DNA from: Gemmatimonadota bacterium
GTDB lineage: Bacteria > Latescibacterota > UBA2968 > GCA-2709665
NCBI GenBank assembly: GCA_028874335.1
Contig: JAPPJY010000017.1
Location: forward strand, 90,858 to 154,857
Direction of reading: 5' to 3'
DNA: 64,000 bases
The notes under the pieces are model-generated. The model worked only from the letters and a program-made list of their open reading frames with translations, did not search any database and had not been told where the DNA came from. The position numbers and the translations under genes are program-made. Positions within the stretch are counted from its first letter, which is position 1. Each line of letters begins with the position of its first letter. Positions 9,251 to 18,352 of this stretch are shown here, in pieces.

Positions 9251-9961
9251 ATGCCACAACAGCTGCCTCCCAGACCCTGGATTACCGGCAGGATTATCCG
9301 GACCAGACGTCCCGAAGCGGACTTAAAGGCGCAGTACCGGAAGGTCTTCCCCCTGTGCATCGGGATCTCGCTCGCCCTGCACGCGGCCGTTGCGTTCACC
9401 TTCCCGGCCTTCAGCCTCCGTACGCCAACCCCCGCAAGACATCCGATTTTCATCCAGGTAACAGAGGTGCCGGAGACCCGACAGGGCATCAGGCTGCCGA
9501 TTCCCGTAAGGCCGGCCGTGCCCCTCGAAACGGATAGCCGCGACCTGCTGCCCGAAGAGATATCCGTTGACGCGACCGCCGAACTCGAATTCGATGCGGT
9601 GCCCATACGCCTCACCGCGCCCCGGGACTCCCTGGCTTCGGCGCCCTTCGGGGACGAGGACGTGGATGGAGAAGTCGTCCTCCCCGCCCGGCTTGTGGAA
9701 CGGAAGCCGAGGCTCCTCGAACAGGTGGAGCCGGCGTATCCGGAGGAAGCGCGGCGGGCCGGCCTGGAGGGCGTCGTCCTGATGGAATTCACCGTGGGAA
9801 AGGACGGCCGGGTCAAGGACAGCGCTGTTCTCAAGGGGCACGAGTTGTTTCACCAGGCTTCGCTCGATGCCCTCTCAGGTTTCCGATATCTCCCCGGGTA
9901 CCAGAACCGGGAGGCCGTTGAAGTGCGTATGTATATCTACATCCGGTTTCAACTCGACTGA
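9251..9961 (+). CDS. Energy transducer TonB-like protein
   Basis: A 236-residue protein with one membrane span near residues 30-50 (VFPLCIGISLALHAAVAFTF), a linker, and a TonB C-terminal domain from about residue 160: EPAYPEEARRAGLEGVVLMEF, then GRVKDSAVLKGH and ASLDALSGFRYLPGYQN. TonB links the ExbBD proton channel to outer-membrane receptors such as the one at the left edge. No exbB or exbD is in the window. The ATG at 9251 is preceded by GGAG at a good distance; a GTG at 9239 is also in frame. It interrupts the methyltransferase / Gfo module of copy 1, unlike copy 2, so it may serve uptake of the module's substrate. Confidence 0.85.
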   Translation: MPQQLPPRPWITGRIIRTRRPEADLKAQYRKVFPLCIGISLALHAAVAFTFPAFSLRTPTPARHPIFIQVTEVPETRQGIRLPIPVRPAVPLETDSRDLLPEEISVDATAELEFDAVPIRLTAPRDSLASAPFGDEDVDGEVVLPARLVERKPRLLEQVEPAYPEEARRAGLEGVVLMEFTVGKDGRVKDSAVLKGHELFHQASLDALSGFRYLPGYQNREAVEVRMYIYIRFQLD

Positions 9962-9980
9962 AGTATGCGGAGGGGCGTAC

Positions 9981-11177
9981 ATGGACGAAATTCGCATTGG
10001 GATCGCGGGACTCGGCAACCGCGGCCTTCACTGGATCCGTCTGCTGCAGAATATCCCGGGCTTTCGCATCGCTGCGATATACGATTGGATCGAACCGCTT
10101 CAGGAACGGGCCCTCGCCGAAATCTCGTATCGCGACGACGTGACGGCGTTCGGCGACTGGGAGGATTTCCTCGCATACAGTCACATGGACGCTGTGGGCC
10201 TGGTGGTGCGGCAGCCGGAGGTCGGGCGCATGGCGGCGGAGGCCCTGGAAGCGGGCAAGCACGTGAACAGCGAGGTGCCGGGTGCGTACAGGATGGAGGA
10301 GTGCTGGCGCATCGTAACGAATGTGGAACGGACGGGGCTGGTCTACAGCCTGGCGGAGCAGACGCGGTTCTGGGGGTTCGTGGACGGATGGAAACGCCTC
10401 GTGGACGAAGGACGCCTGGGCAGGATCACCTATGCGGAAGGTCAGTACGTGGGGTATTACGGCACACACCAGTTCTTTCAGGACTACAGCACCGGGAAAC
10501 AATATTCAATTGAGGAGTTGCCCGACCATCCCGAGGCCAGCCCCACGTTTCCCCACGAAACCCCGCCGATTATCGCTTCCTCCTACGATCTGAGCATTCT
10601 GTTGAAGATCCTGGACGATCGGGTGACGGAAGTCACGGCGATGAGCACGAAGCGGCCCAGCTATGCGCATCCTCAGATTCGAAAGCCGGATATCCAGGTG
10701 GCGCTGATGAAGACCGAAAAGGATACGCTGATTCGAATGCTGGACGGGCACACGCAGCCTCGCCCGCACGGAGACCACCACTGGTGGCAGATGATTGGCA
10801 CGAAGGGCAGCCTGGAGTGGCGGCGGTCGCGCCGTGAGATGCCGAAAGTCTGGTTCGCGGACGCGCAGATGAACGACTGGACGGACGTGGATTGGGGCTT
10901 CGAACGTACCGACGCGCCGCCGGAGGCGCGAGGAAGCGGCCACGGCGACGCGGATTCCTACGTGCATATGCACTTTCGCGACGCGGTCCTCGAGGAGAAG
11001 CCGCTGGATTTCGACGTGTACAGGGCGATGGATACGGTTGCCGCGGCGGTTCGGGCCATTGACTCGATCGAGGCAGGGAGCCGGTTGATGCGGGTTCCCG
11101 ATTTTCGCCCGAACCGGGACCGGGCGACAGGCGAGCTTCCGGCGGACCCGGGCGGCGTGGGGTTGCGCGTAGGGTAA
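9981..11177 (+). CDS. Gfo/Idh/MocA family protein, GH109-like (copy 1)
   Basis: A 398-residue protein with an N-terminal Rossmann motif (GIAGLGNRGLHW) and the two-domain layout of Gfo/Idh/MocA oxidoreductases. The usual EKP motif is EVP here (NSEVPGAYRMEECWRIV), as in the branch containing GH109 glycosidases, which use bound NAD to cleave glycosidic bonds by transient oxidation. Assignment to that branch is from this motif and the following WxIV/NVERTGLVY pattern and needs a tree. It is a close paralogue of the gene at 15798 along its whole length. The start ATG is preceded by GGAGGGG. It lies 19 bases after the TonB-like gene and 15 bases before the membrane protein gene, so an operon is likely. 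Confidence 0.85.
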   Translation: MDEIRIGIAGLGNRGLHWIRLLQNIPGFRIAAIYDWIEPLQERALAEISYRDDVTAFGDWEDFLAYSHMDAVGLVVRQPEVGRMAAEALEAGKHVNSEVPGAYRMEECWRIVTNVERTGLVYSLAEQTRFWGFVDGWKRLVDEGRLGRITYAEGQYVGYYGTHQFFQDYSTGKQYSIEELPDHPEASPTFPHETPPIIASSYDLSILLKILDDRVTEVTAMSTKRPSYAHPQIRKPDIQVALMKTEKDTLIRMLDGHTQPRPHGDHHWWQMIGTKGSLEWRRSRREMPKVWFADAQMNDWTDVDWGFERTDAPPEARGSGHGDADSYVHMHFRDAVLEEKPLDFDVYRAMDTVAAAVRAIDSIEAGSRLMRVPDFRPNRDRATGELPADPGGVGLRVG

Positions 11178-11192
11178 TCAGATGGGGGATCC

Positions 11193-13196
11193 ATGGCCAA
11201 CGCCGGAACGGCGGAAGCGCGGCAACAGCATCCCGTGCGAAAAGGCGTAACGACGCGCGCCGTCGTTTTCGGGCTCGGGCTTTCCGTAGCCGTCAATCTG
11301 CTCGCCAATACGATGCGTTACGTTCAGCACGGATCGTACATGGCCATCAGCCTGATCCCGATGGGCGACCTTCTTCTCTTTCTGGTGTCCATCCTGATCT
11401 GCGCGGCGCTTGCCCGCTGGTTCGGCCGCCGGTTCGTGCTGGCGCCCGCGGAGTGGATCACGATTTTCGGCATGGGCCTGATCAGCGCCATGGGCCCCAC
11501 CTATGGGATCAGCGGGTATCTTGTGAGCCAGATGGTGGCTCCCTACTACTTCGCCACGCCGGAGAACAGGTGGTCGGAGTTCCTGCACCCGCATCTTCCC
11601 GGCTGGTTGATCTCAACGGACGAACAGCGGTCCATCACCATGTTCTTCGAAGGGCTCCCGAACGGGATGTCCATTCCCTGGCACGACTGGTGGGGGCCGC
11701 TGCTGTGGTGGTTCGTATTTGTCGCCGTCCTGGGTTTCGCCTGCGTCTGCGTGTCGGTGATTCTGCATCGCCAGTGGGCGGACCACGAAAAACTGGTCTA
11801 TCCCGCGCTGACGCCGGTCCTGGAGATGGCGAACCGGAGCGGGACAGGGGCGCGCGTCCTTCCGGAATTCATGAAGGGAAAGGCGTTCTGGGCGGGGTTC
11901 GGACTCACGTCGGGGATCTTCTGGCTGAATATGGTGCACTGGTTCTATCCCACCTTTCCGAGGGTGATGAACACCCGCATGAACTATGTCTGGGACCTCC
12001 TGCCCAAACAGTATCCTCCGTTCTGCATCTACCTGAGCGTCTTCGTCATCTGTTTTTCCTATTTCGCCAATCTTGAAGTACTCTTCAGCATCTGGTTCTT
12101 CGACATTCTCTATATGTTTGAAGCCGGCCTTCTGAATCGACTCGGCGTGGTGGCGACGTCCCCGCACTACGGTTCCGGCCCGTACAACCTCACGAGCTAC
12201 AAGTTCCAGACGGCGGGCGCCTTCGCGGCGCTGGTGATCTGGTGGCTCTGGATCTCCCGGGGGCACCTGCGCGAGGTCTTCCGGAAGGCGTTCCGCCCCG
12301 GCGGTTCCGCCCTGGACGACAGCCGGGAGTGGATATCCTATCGTACGGCCGTTTTCGGGCTGGTCGTCTGCATCGTCTACATTGTGGCCTGGCTCGCGCG
12401 GATCGGCATTGAGCCGGGAATGATCCTGGTTTTGACGCCGGCCATGTTCATCGCGTACGTGGGCGTGGCGAAGGTCGTCGCCGACTCGGGACTGGTATAC
12501 GTCGATCCGCCCGCGGTGGCCTGGGACTATGCGCTGTTTGCGCTGGGCGGGGCGCACAGGCTGAACCCCTCGACGAACGCCGCCTCCAGCCTGCTGCCGT
12601 TCACGGTCAACCACCCCAGGAGTTTCGCGTTGCCTATGATCGCGCAGGTGAACCGCTTGGGCGATTTTCTCCCTGAAGGCAAGCGGCGTTTTTTCTGGGG
12701 AATCTTCGGGGCGTTCATGGTCGGTACGGTGGTTTCGACGCTCCATACTGTATGGCTGGCCTACACCATGGGCGGGTACAATTTTCAGCCGAACTGGCTG
12801 ATTCTTCACGAAGGTGAATGGCACTACGGCCTTGCGGTGGACGCGCTGCGCAACCCCCGGCCGATCCTTGCGGTGGAATACTGGCTGTTTCTCGCTGGAG
12901 TCGTTATCATGACCGCGTTGAACGTCATGCGATTCCGGCTGCCCAGGTGGCGGCTGCACCCGGTAGGGTTCGCGCTTTCGGGCACGATATTCGCCAGGTT
13001 GGAGAGCCTGACGCTTCTGGTCGCGTGGCTGATCAAGTTCCTCATGCTCAGGATCGGCGGCACGGCGTTTTACCGGCGATCGCTGCCCTTTTTCATCGGG
13101 ATTCTGACGGCGTACATCATTGCGGTAATCGCGGGCACGGTGGTGGACGCCATCTGGTTTCCGAATTCGGGTCACAGGGTTCACAGCTGGCATTGA
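11193..13196 (+). CDS. Polytopic membrane protein, DUF6785/DUF6784 type (copy 1)
   Basis: A 667-residue integral membrane protein with about 12-14 hydrophobic spans spread along the chain, for example GDLLLFLVSILICAALA and WWFVFVAVLGFACVCVSVIL, and conserved-looking loops such as HLPGWLISTDEQ, HRQWADHEKLVYP and PNWLILHEGEWHYG. I match it to the DUF6785/DUF6784 proteins found in Latescibacteria, Lentisphaerae and Planctomycetes, from memory; no transport reaction is established. The acidic and histidine residues in HRQWADHEKLVYP, shared with copy 2, are candidates for a substrate or ion site. It directly follows the Gfo/Idh/MocA gene, the same order as at 15798-20540, so it is probably the importer for that pathway. 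Confidence 0.75.
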   Translation: MANAGTAEARQQHPVRKGVTTRAVVFGLGLSVAVNLLANTMRYVQHGSYMAISLIPMGDLLLFLVSILICAALARWFGRRFVLAPAEWITIFGMGLISAMGPTYGISGYLVSQMVAPYYFATPENRWSEFLHPHLPGWLISTDEQRSITMFFEGLPNGMSIPWHDWWGPLLWWFVFVAVLGFACVCVSVILHRQWADHEKLVYPALTPVLEMANRSGTGARVLPEFMKGKAFWAGFGLTSGIFWLNMVHWFYPTFPRVMNTRMNYVWDLLPKQYPPFCIYLSVFVICFSYFANLEVLFSIWFFDILYMFEAGLLNRLGVVATSPHYGSGPYNLTSYKFQTAGAFAALVIWWLWISRGHLREVFRKAFRPGGSALDDSREWISYRTAVFGLVVCIVYIVAWLARIGIEPGMILVLTPAMFIAYVGVAKVVADSGLVYVDPPAVAWDYALFALGGAHRLNPSTNAASSLLPFTVNHPRSFALPMIAQVNRLGDFLPEGKRRFFWGIFGAFMVGTVVSTLHTVWLAYTMGGYNFQPNWLILHEGEWHYGLAVDALRNPRPILAVEYWLFLAGVVIMTALNVMRFRLPRWRLHPVGFALSGTIFARLESLTLLVAWLIKFLMLRIGGTAFYRRSLPFFIGILTAYIIAVIAGTVVDAIWFPNSGHRVHSWH

Positions 13197-13225
13197 TGGG
13201 CCTCTCCGCCCGACCCTTCACCGGG

Positions 13226-13439
13226 CTGTCAGCGATCAGCCGTCAGCTGTCAGCTAAAAGCGAAGAGCAAGATCAAGATCCGCCGCTCCCCACCGCCCAG
13301 ACCTCTCTCCCCGGCCCTCTCTCCCGCGGGAGAGAGGGAGGAAAACCGGCCTCACACAGAGACACGAAGGCACGAAGGGACACAAAGAAAACCGGGACAG
13401 CGACAAGCCGGGCAACCACAAGGGTTGCCCCTACAATTG
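13226..13439. repeat. Cluster of four short dispersed-repeat types
   Basis: The 530-base gap between the membrane protein and the next gene holds four unrelated short repeats side by side: a CAGCTGTCAGC / GATCAGCCGTCAGC block at 13226-13258; a perfect 24-bp palindrome at 13315-13338 (CCCTCTCTCCCG and its complement); an AC-rich CACGAAGG / GACACAAAG block at 13351-13390; and a perfect hairpin GGGCAACC-ACAA-GGTTGCCC at 13410-13430 followed by CTACAATTG. Similar elements are widespread in environmental bacterial genomes. The last type recurs at 21931-22036 and the AC-rich type at 27605-27640. I see no gene in 13197-13726. Confidence 0.75.
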
Positions 13440-13726
13440 CAACGACGGCGTTCCGAGGGCAGGATGCCCTCGATCCGGGGGATCGGGGAGACGAGAGGGG
13501 TGAGAGGACCGCGCCCCGCCCCACCACCTGGTGAGAAGGAAGCCGTGAGAGGGTAGAGATCGCATGCCGATTGAGAATTCTTCTCGTGCCGTAGGCAAGC
13601 AGCGATAACATACCGGGCGAGGATTTCTTCTACCGTCTTACCTCTTGCGTCTACCCGACTTTAGGGAATGCAAATCAGCCACTTGTGTAGACTGTTGTGA
13701 GAAGATATCAGGAAAGGAGTCGCTTT

Positions 13727-14662
13727 ATGCCGGAGTCCATATTAGAGACGCTTGATGGTGGCTTCGTGCTGGCCGACGGGGGAAACGTGGAGGAATTGAG
13801 GCTCCGGGGATACTCGGCGCCATTCGTACTCGAAGACTTCCCGGACGCGGTGCGGCTGGTCCATCAGGATTTCTTCCGCGCCGGCGCCGGCGTGATCCGA
13901 ACCCTGACGGGCCGGTGTACGCGAACCGGGCTTGGCGCACGGGAGAACGGAAGTGCGGCCGACCGGGTCGACGAGATGAACCGGACGGCCGTTGCGCTGG
14001 CGAAGGGTGCGGCAGGAGGGGAGGCGCTCGTGGCCGGAACACTGGCGCCAACGGGAGCCTTTCAGGCTGAAGACGCGGGTTGTGCGGACCGCGCCCGGAC
14101 GGAGTGGGAGGAACAGGCCGTCATATTGGCGGACGCGGGTGTGGATCTGCTCGTCTGCGAGTCATTCGACCGGCTCGACGAGGCGCGCCTGGCCCTGGCT
14201 TGCTGCAGGAACACCGCCTTGCCGGTTGTGGTGTCGGTGGACGTCGCATTGCCCGAGGGAAGATTGAACAAACCGGCGCTTCGCGAGGATGAAGTGACCG
14301 CCGACGGCGTCGCGCCGGCCGAGTGCGCGCGCGTACTGGCAGGCGACGGCGCAGACGTCGTGGGCGCGGGCGGCATGCGTGAACCGGAGGACCTGTGGCC
14401 CGTGGTGCTGGAGATGCGGAACGCGGTGGACGCGCCGATCGCCTTTCTGCCGAATGGATATCGCACGTGCAGGGCGCACTGGGAGCACATGAGGGAAGGC
14501 ATGCACGTCTACGGGATTGAAATGGGGCAGTACGCGTTGAAGGCGGTCGCCCACGATATCCGCTTCGTGGGCGGATCGGACGGCGTGGTGATCCGGCTCC
14601 TGCGTTCGATGGCGCAGGCGCTGGATTGCGAACGGATACACATCGAACTCCGCCCGCGATAG
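13727..14662 (+). CDS. Degenerate homocysteine-methyltransferase-like protein lacking the zinc cysteines
   Basis: A 311-residue paralogue of the genes at 8268 and 14785, with an intact reading frame and a good Shine-Dalgarno (GGAAAGGAG) before the ATG. The barrel is recognisable: VLADGGNVEELRLRGYSAPF, DEMNRTAVALAKGA and TPAECARVLA-like APAECARVLAGDGADVVG. All three zinc ligands are gone: the site GLVCxG is GAGGMRE here and the Cys pair ACCGAGP is VGGSDGV. The fold may persist as a regulator or a partner of the next gene, but methyl transfer by the family mechanism is not expected. The next gene, 122 bases on, is an intact copy, so this may be a spare duplicate losing its original role while keeping the frame. 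Confidence 0.8.
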   Translation: MPESILETLDGGFVLADGGNVEELRLRGYSAPFVLEDFPDAVRLVHQDFFRAGAGVIRTLTGRCTRTGLGARENGSAADRVDEMNRTAVALAKGAAGGEALVAGTLAPTGAFQAEDAGCADRARTEWEEQAVILADAGVDLLVCESFDRLDEARLALACCRNTALPVVVSVDVALPEGRLNKPALREDEVTADGVAPAECARVLAGDGADVVGAGGMREPEDLWPVVLEMRNAVDAPIAFLPNGYRTCRAHWEHMREGMHVYGIEMGQYALKAVAHDIRFVGGSDGVVIRLLRSMAQALDCERIHIELRPR

Positions 14663-14784
14663 CGGGCAACGAAAGGATTGGCGCCCGGCGTGCCGGGGAT
14701 CGGGCAGGAGGAATACGGAAACCGATCGGCCGCGTTGGGTCGTATATTGGCACCCAGGTATGATTTCAGTACAGGAGGGCCAGG

Positions 14785-15702
14785 ATGGGCATGGACATAT
14801 TGAAGAGGCTGGATGAGGGCGTCGTTCTGAGCGACGGGGGAATGATCATCGAGGCCAGGTGGCGCGGGTACGATACGCCGGCCATGATCCTGGAAGATCC
14901 TGATGCGCTGCGCCAGATCCACCAGGATTTCTTTCGGGCCGGATCCCACGTGCTGCAGGCGCAGACCTGGTGGACCAGCCGGTCGCAACTCGAACGCCGC
15001 TACAAACCGGGCGACACACCGAGCGGTGAAGGCGCGCGTCTGGAGGAAATCTCCCGTACCGCAATCCGGCTGGCCATCGAGGCCTCCGGCGGCGAAGCCC
15101 TGGTCGCCGGCTGCCTGAACCAGACGGCAGCGGGGTCCTGGACGGGGCCGTACATCTACCAGCCCGACAATGCCCGGGCGCGCGAGCGGGCGTGTGCGGA
15201 GTGGGACGAGCACATTTCCTGGATGGTGGACGCGGGCGCCGGGCTTCTCATACCGGAAACGTTCGCGCGGCTGGACGAAGCCCGGCTGTGCCTGTCGCGC
15301 TGCAAGAAAACCGACGTGCCCGCGATGGTGCTGATGGGCTCGAGCAGCCGGACGCACGACGGCGCCACGCCGGCGGAGTGCGCGAGGGTCCTGGCGGACG
15401 AGGGCGCGGATATCGTCGGCCTGGTCTGCTCCGGCGACTCGATGACCATGTGGCCGGGGGTCCAGGCGATGCGGGAGGCGGTGGATATCCCCATCGCCTA
15501 TCAGCCTCAGGGTTATCGCAATGCAGGCCCCAATAATTCAGTCATTCGCGAGTCGATGATCGTCTCGGGCAGCGAGATGGCCCAATACGCGTTGAAGGCC
15601 AGGGCCGAGGGTATCAACTTCATCGGCGCGTGCTGCGGCGCGGGCCCGTCGCACATTCGGGCGATCGCGCAGGCGCTGGGCTGCGAGCGGAATCCGGTTT
15701 AA
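14785..15702 (+). CDS. Homocysteine S-methyltransferase family protein (copy 2)
   Basis: A 305-residue protein very like the product at 8268: LSDGGMIIEARWRGYDTPAM near the N-terminus, the zinc cysteine in GLVCSGDS and the Cys pair in IGACCGAGPS near the C-terminus. The ATG at 14785 is preceded by AGGAGG at 7 bases. It should be a zinc-dependent methyltransferase using a small methylated donor and a thiol acceptor, in the cytoplasm; substrate unknown. It opens the second module copy, followed by a Gfo/Idh/MocA gene (gap 95 bases), an FG-GAP gene and a DUF6785-type gene. Confidence 0.85.
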   Translation: MGMDILKRLDEGVVLSDGGMIIEARWRGYDTPAMILEDPDALRQIHQDFFRAGSHVLQAQTWWTSRSQLERRYKPGDTPSGEGARLEEISRTAIRLAIEASGGEALVAGCLNQTAAGSWTGPYIYQPDNARARERACAEWDEHISWMVDAGAGLLIPETFARLDEARLCLSRCKKTDVPAMVLMGSSSRTHDGATPAECARVLADEGADIVGLVCSGDSMTMWPGVQAMREAVDIPIAYQPQGYRNAGPNNSVIRESMIVSGSEMAQYALKARAEGINFIGACCGAGPSHIRAIAQALGCERNPV

Positions 15703-15797
15703 TGCGGTTGCCAGGGGGCTCTTCATCCGCGCGGCAGCTTCTGCCGGCGTCGGCGCAGAAATGCCCCCGCGTCACTACAAAACGACGGAGGAATTCT

Positions 15798-17018
15798 ATG
15801 GATGAGATCAGAATAGGCGTTGCCGGGCTGGGCCACCGCGGGCTGCACTGGATCCGGCTGCTTCAGAGCGCCCCGGGTTACCGGATCACGGCCATCTACG
15901 ACTGGATCGAGCCGCTCCAGGAGCGGGCGCTGGCGGAGATTGCCTATCGCGACGACGTGAAGGTGTTCAGCAACTACTACGATTTTCTGGCGTACGATGG
16001 GATGGACGCGGTGGGTCTGGTGGTAAGGCAGCTGGAGCAGGGAACCATGGCCGCAGAGGCGCTTGAGGCGGGCAAGCACGTCAACGCCGAGGTGCCTGGG
16101 GCCCATACGATGGAGGAATGCTGGCGTATCGTCACGAACGTGGAGCGGACGGGGCTGGTGTACAGCCTGGCGGAGCAGACGCGGTTCTGGGGGTTCGTGG
16201 ACGGCTGGAAGAAGCTGGTGGACGACGGGATGCTGGGAAAGATCACGTACGCGGAAGGACAGTACCTGGGTTACTACGGCACCCATCAGTGGTTCCAGGA
16301 TTACAATACCGGCAAGAATTACCCGGTTGAAGCGCTTGCCGACCACCCGGATGCCGAACCCGCCAGTCCGCAATACCTGCCGTACATCATCTCCGCTTCG
16401 TACGATCTGAGCATATTGCTGAAGATCCTGGACGACCGCGTGATCGAGGTAACGGCAATGAGCACCAGGCCGCCCAGCTATACGACGCCGGAGATGCTCA
16501 ACGCGGATATTCAGGTGGCGCTGATGAAGACGGAGAACGACACGCTGATCCGGATGCTGAACGGGTTCAACCAGCCCAGGCCGCACGGTGACCACCACTG
16601 GTGGCAGATGATCGGCACGAAGGGAAGCGTGGAGTGGCGGCGGTCCGGAAAGGAAAAGCCGAAACTGTGGCTGGCGGACACGCAGATGAACGACTGGATG
16701 GAGGTCGACTGGCAGTACCGGCGGACCGACGCGCCCCCGGAGGCGCGGGGAAGCGGCCACGGCGACGCCGACTACTACGTGCACATGTATTTCAGAGACG
16801 CCATCCTCAAGGGAGAGGCGCTCGAGTACGACGTGTACCGGGTGATGGACTCGATGGCCCCGGCGGTGCTGGCCGTGGATTCGATCGAGGAAGGCTCCAG
16901 GGTCGTCAGGGTCCCGGACTTCCGGCCCGGCGCGGATCGTCCCTCGGGACAGATGCCGGCGGATCTGGGCGGGATCGGTGGGCGCATTCACCTGACGAAG
17001 ATGCCGGGGAGGCAGTGA
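15798..17018 (+). CDS. Gfo/Idh/MocA family protein, GH109-like (copy 2)
   Basis: A 406-residue protein collinear with the gene at 9981: Rossmann motif GVAGLGHRGLHW, EVP in place of EKP (NAEVPGAHTMEECWRIV), and the shared stretches RFWGFVDGWK, YYGTHQWFQDY and DHHWWQMIGTKGS. The conserved histidines and aromatic residues in these last segments are likely to line the active site. The ATG is preceded by GGAGG at 6 bases. Its TGA stop overlaps the ATG of the following FG-GAP gene by one base, so they are translationally coupled. Cofactor NAD(P) is expected; whether it is a dehydrogenase or a GH109-type hydrolase is open. Confidence 0.85.
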   Translation: MDEIRIGVAGLGHRGLHWIRLLQSAPGYRITAIYDWIEPLQERALAEIAYRDDVKVFSNYYDFLAYDGMDAVGLVVRQLEQGTMAAEALEAGKHVNAEVPGAHTMEECWRIVTNVERTGLVYSLAEQTRFWGFVDGWKKLVDDGMLGKITYAEGQYLGYYGTHQWFQDYNTGKNYPVEALADHPDAEPASPQYLPYIISASYDLSILLKILDDRVIEVTAMSTRPPSYTTPEMLNADIQVALMKTENDTLIRMLNGFNQPRPHGDHHWWQMIGTKGSVEWRRSGKEKPKLWLADTQMNDWMEVDWQYRRTDAPPEARGSGHGDADYYVHMYFRDAILKGEALEYDVYRVMDSMAPAVLAVDSIEEGSRVVRVPDFRPGADRPSGQMPADLGGIGGRIHLTKMPGRQ

Positions 17019-18352
17019 TGGCGCGTTTCGATTTACGGGCGTTCTGGCCGGGAATGGTCGCGGCCGTTGCCTGCGCCGTCGCCGTACCCGCCGCCGCCCA
17101 GGTCCCTCCCGAGATTCTGGCCCTCAGCCCCGATGTCAGGGGATTGGGCGCCGATGCGGCCGCGAAATGGAGGTCCGTCGATCTGCGTGACGGCGAGGGC
17201 GGAACGCTCGCGGGGACCAATTCCTACGGCATACACGCGGCCGATTTCGACCGGGACGGCGACCTGGACCTCGTCGTGGCCTTTCAATCGGGCGGGGAAA
17301 AGATCCCGGACGAGGACCGTGAGTACGGCACGGTCTATTGGCTGGAGAACCTGGCCGCCCCGCCGGATTCAGGATTGGCGTTTCGTATCCATCTGCTGGA
17401 TGACCGGCAGGTCACGCCGAAAGACGCCGTTGTGGTACGTCGCACTGCCGGAGGGAGCACGGCCGTCGTGGTCCCGTGCTATTTGTCGGGCGAGACCGTG
17501 ATATACGAGACGTCCGATGGGGAGCGTTGGACAAAGCTCAGCCTCAGGTCGAAAGCGCTCGAGCTTCCGGTCAGGGCCGTGGTTGCGGACGTCGACGGAG
17601 ACGACCTCGACGACATTGTAGTCACCTCCATCTCGGAGTCGGGCCGCAAAGTGGGGTGGTTTCGTCAGAACAGCAGCGAATCGGAGCCCTGGGAAGCAAT
17701 GCCGATTCGCGTGAACCTGCCTCCCATCATCGGCGTGGACGCGGGCGACGTGGACCTGGACGGGGATTTGGACCTTGTGTGCGCCTCTGAGTACGCGTCC
17801 CGGCCGTTTCTCCTGATCAATACCGATGGAAAGGGGACCGACTGGAAGCGGGATTCCATCCGCGTGGAATCGCCCGATTCGGTGCGGCGATGGGTCGCGC
17901 GCTTTTCCGACAAACCCCTCTCCCAGGTCCACGCGCGATTTGCGGACCTCGACGGGGACGGGGACCTGGACTGTGTCGAGACCAGTCTCAGAAACGGGTA
18001 TCTGGCATGGCGGGAGCGCCTGGGATCCGGGAAGGAGTGGAAATTCCATAAGATTACCGGTGGCCTCGGCCACGCGTATTCCTTCGACATCGGAGACGTG
18101 GACAGGGACGGGCGATTGGATATCGTGGTGCCCTCCGAAGGGGGAGACGGGGTCTACGTATTCCGGAACGTCAGGGGAGATGGAACCATGTGGGAGGCGA
18201 CGCGCCTCGGCGAAGGCGAGGGCCTCAACTGGCCGAATATCGTCCGTCTCGCGGATCTGGACGGTGACGGTTACGACGATGTCATGTCCACGGATTGGGG
18301 GACCAGGGCCGTCGTCTGGATCAATCCGTTAGCCCCAATTCGTAGAAAATAG
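17018..18352 (+). CDS. Exported FG-GAP/VCBS repeat protein
   Basis: A 444-residue protein with a signal peptide (VAAVACAVAVPAAAQ) and at least six calcium-binding FG-GAP motifs spread evenly: DFDRDGDLDLVVA, DVDGDDLDDIVV, DVDLDGDLDLVCA, DLDGDGDLDCVE, DVDRDGRLDIVV and DLDGDGYDDVMS. These form blades of a seven-bladed propeller as in integrin alpha chains and bacterial surface or lectin-like proteins. Catalysis is not predicted; binding of a polysaccharide or a surface partner is a reasonable guess. The start codon overlaps the stop of the Gfo/Idh/MocA gene (TGATG), tying it to module copy 2; copy 1 has no equivalent. Confidence 0.85.
   Translation: MARFDLRAFWPGMVAAVACAVAVPAAAQVPPEILALSPDVRGLGADAAAKWRSVDLRDGEGGTLAGTNSYGIHAADFDRDGDLDLVVAFQSGGEKIPDEDREYGTVYWLENLAAPPDSGLAFRIHLLDDRQVTPKDAVVVRRTAGGSTAVVVPCYLSGETVIYETSDGERWTKLSLRSKALELPVRAVVADVDGDDLDDIVVTSISESGRKVGWFRQNSSESEPWEAMPIRVNLPPIIGVDAGDVDLDGDLDLVCASEYASRPFLLINTDGKGTDWKRDSIRVESPDSVRRWVARFSDKPLSQVHARFADLDGDGDLDCVETSLRNGYLAWRERLGSGKEWKFHKITGGLGHAYSFDIGDVDRDGRLDIVVPSEGGDGVYVFRNVRGDGTMWEATRLGEGEGLNWPNIVRLADLDGDGYDDVMSTDWGTRAVVWINPLAPIRRK

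Noticed and set aside
11613..13193. 526-codon minus-strand frame opposite the membrane protein gene
   Set aside because: Charged, proline-rich shadow of a gene with strong membrane-protein features on the other strand.
13197..13726. CRISPR-like appearance of the repeat cluster
   Set aside because: The repeats are of different types and are not regularly spaced; no cas genes nearby.
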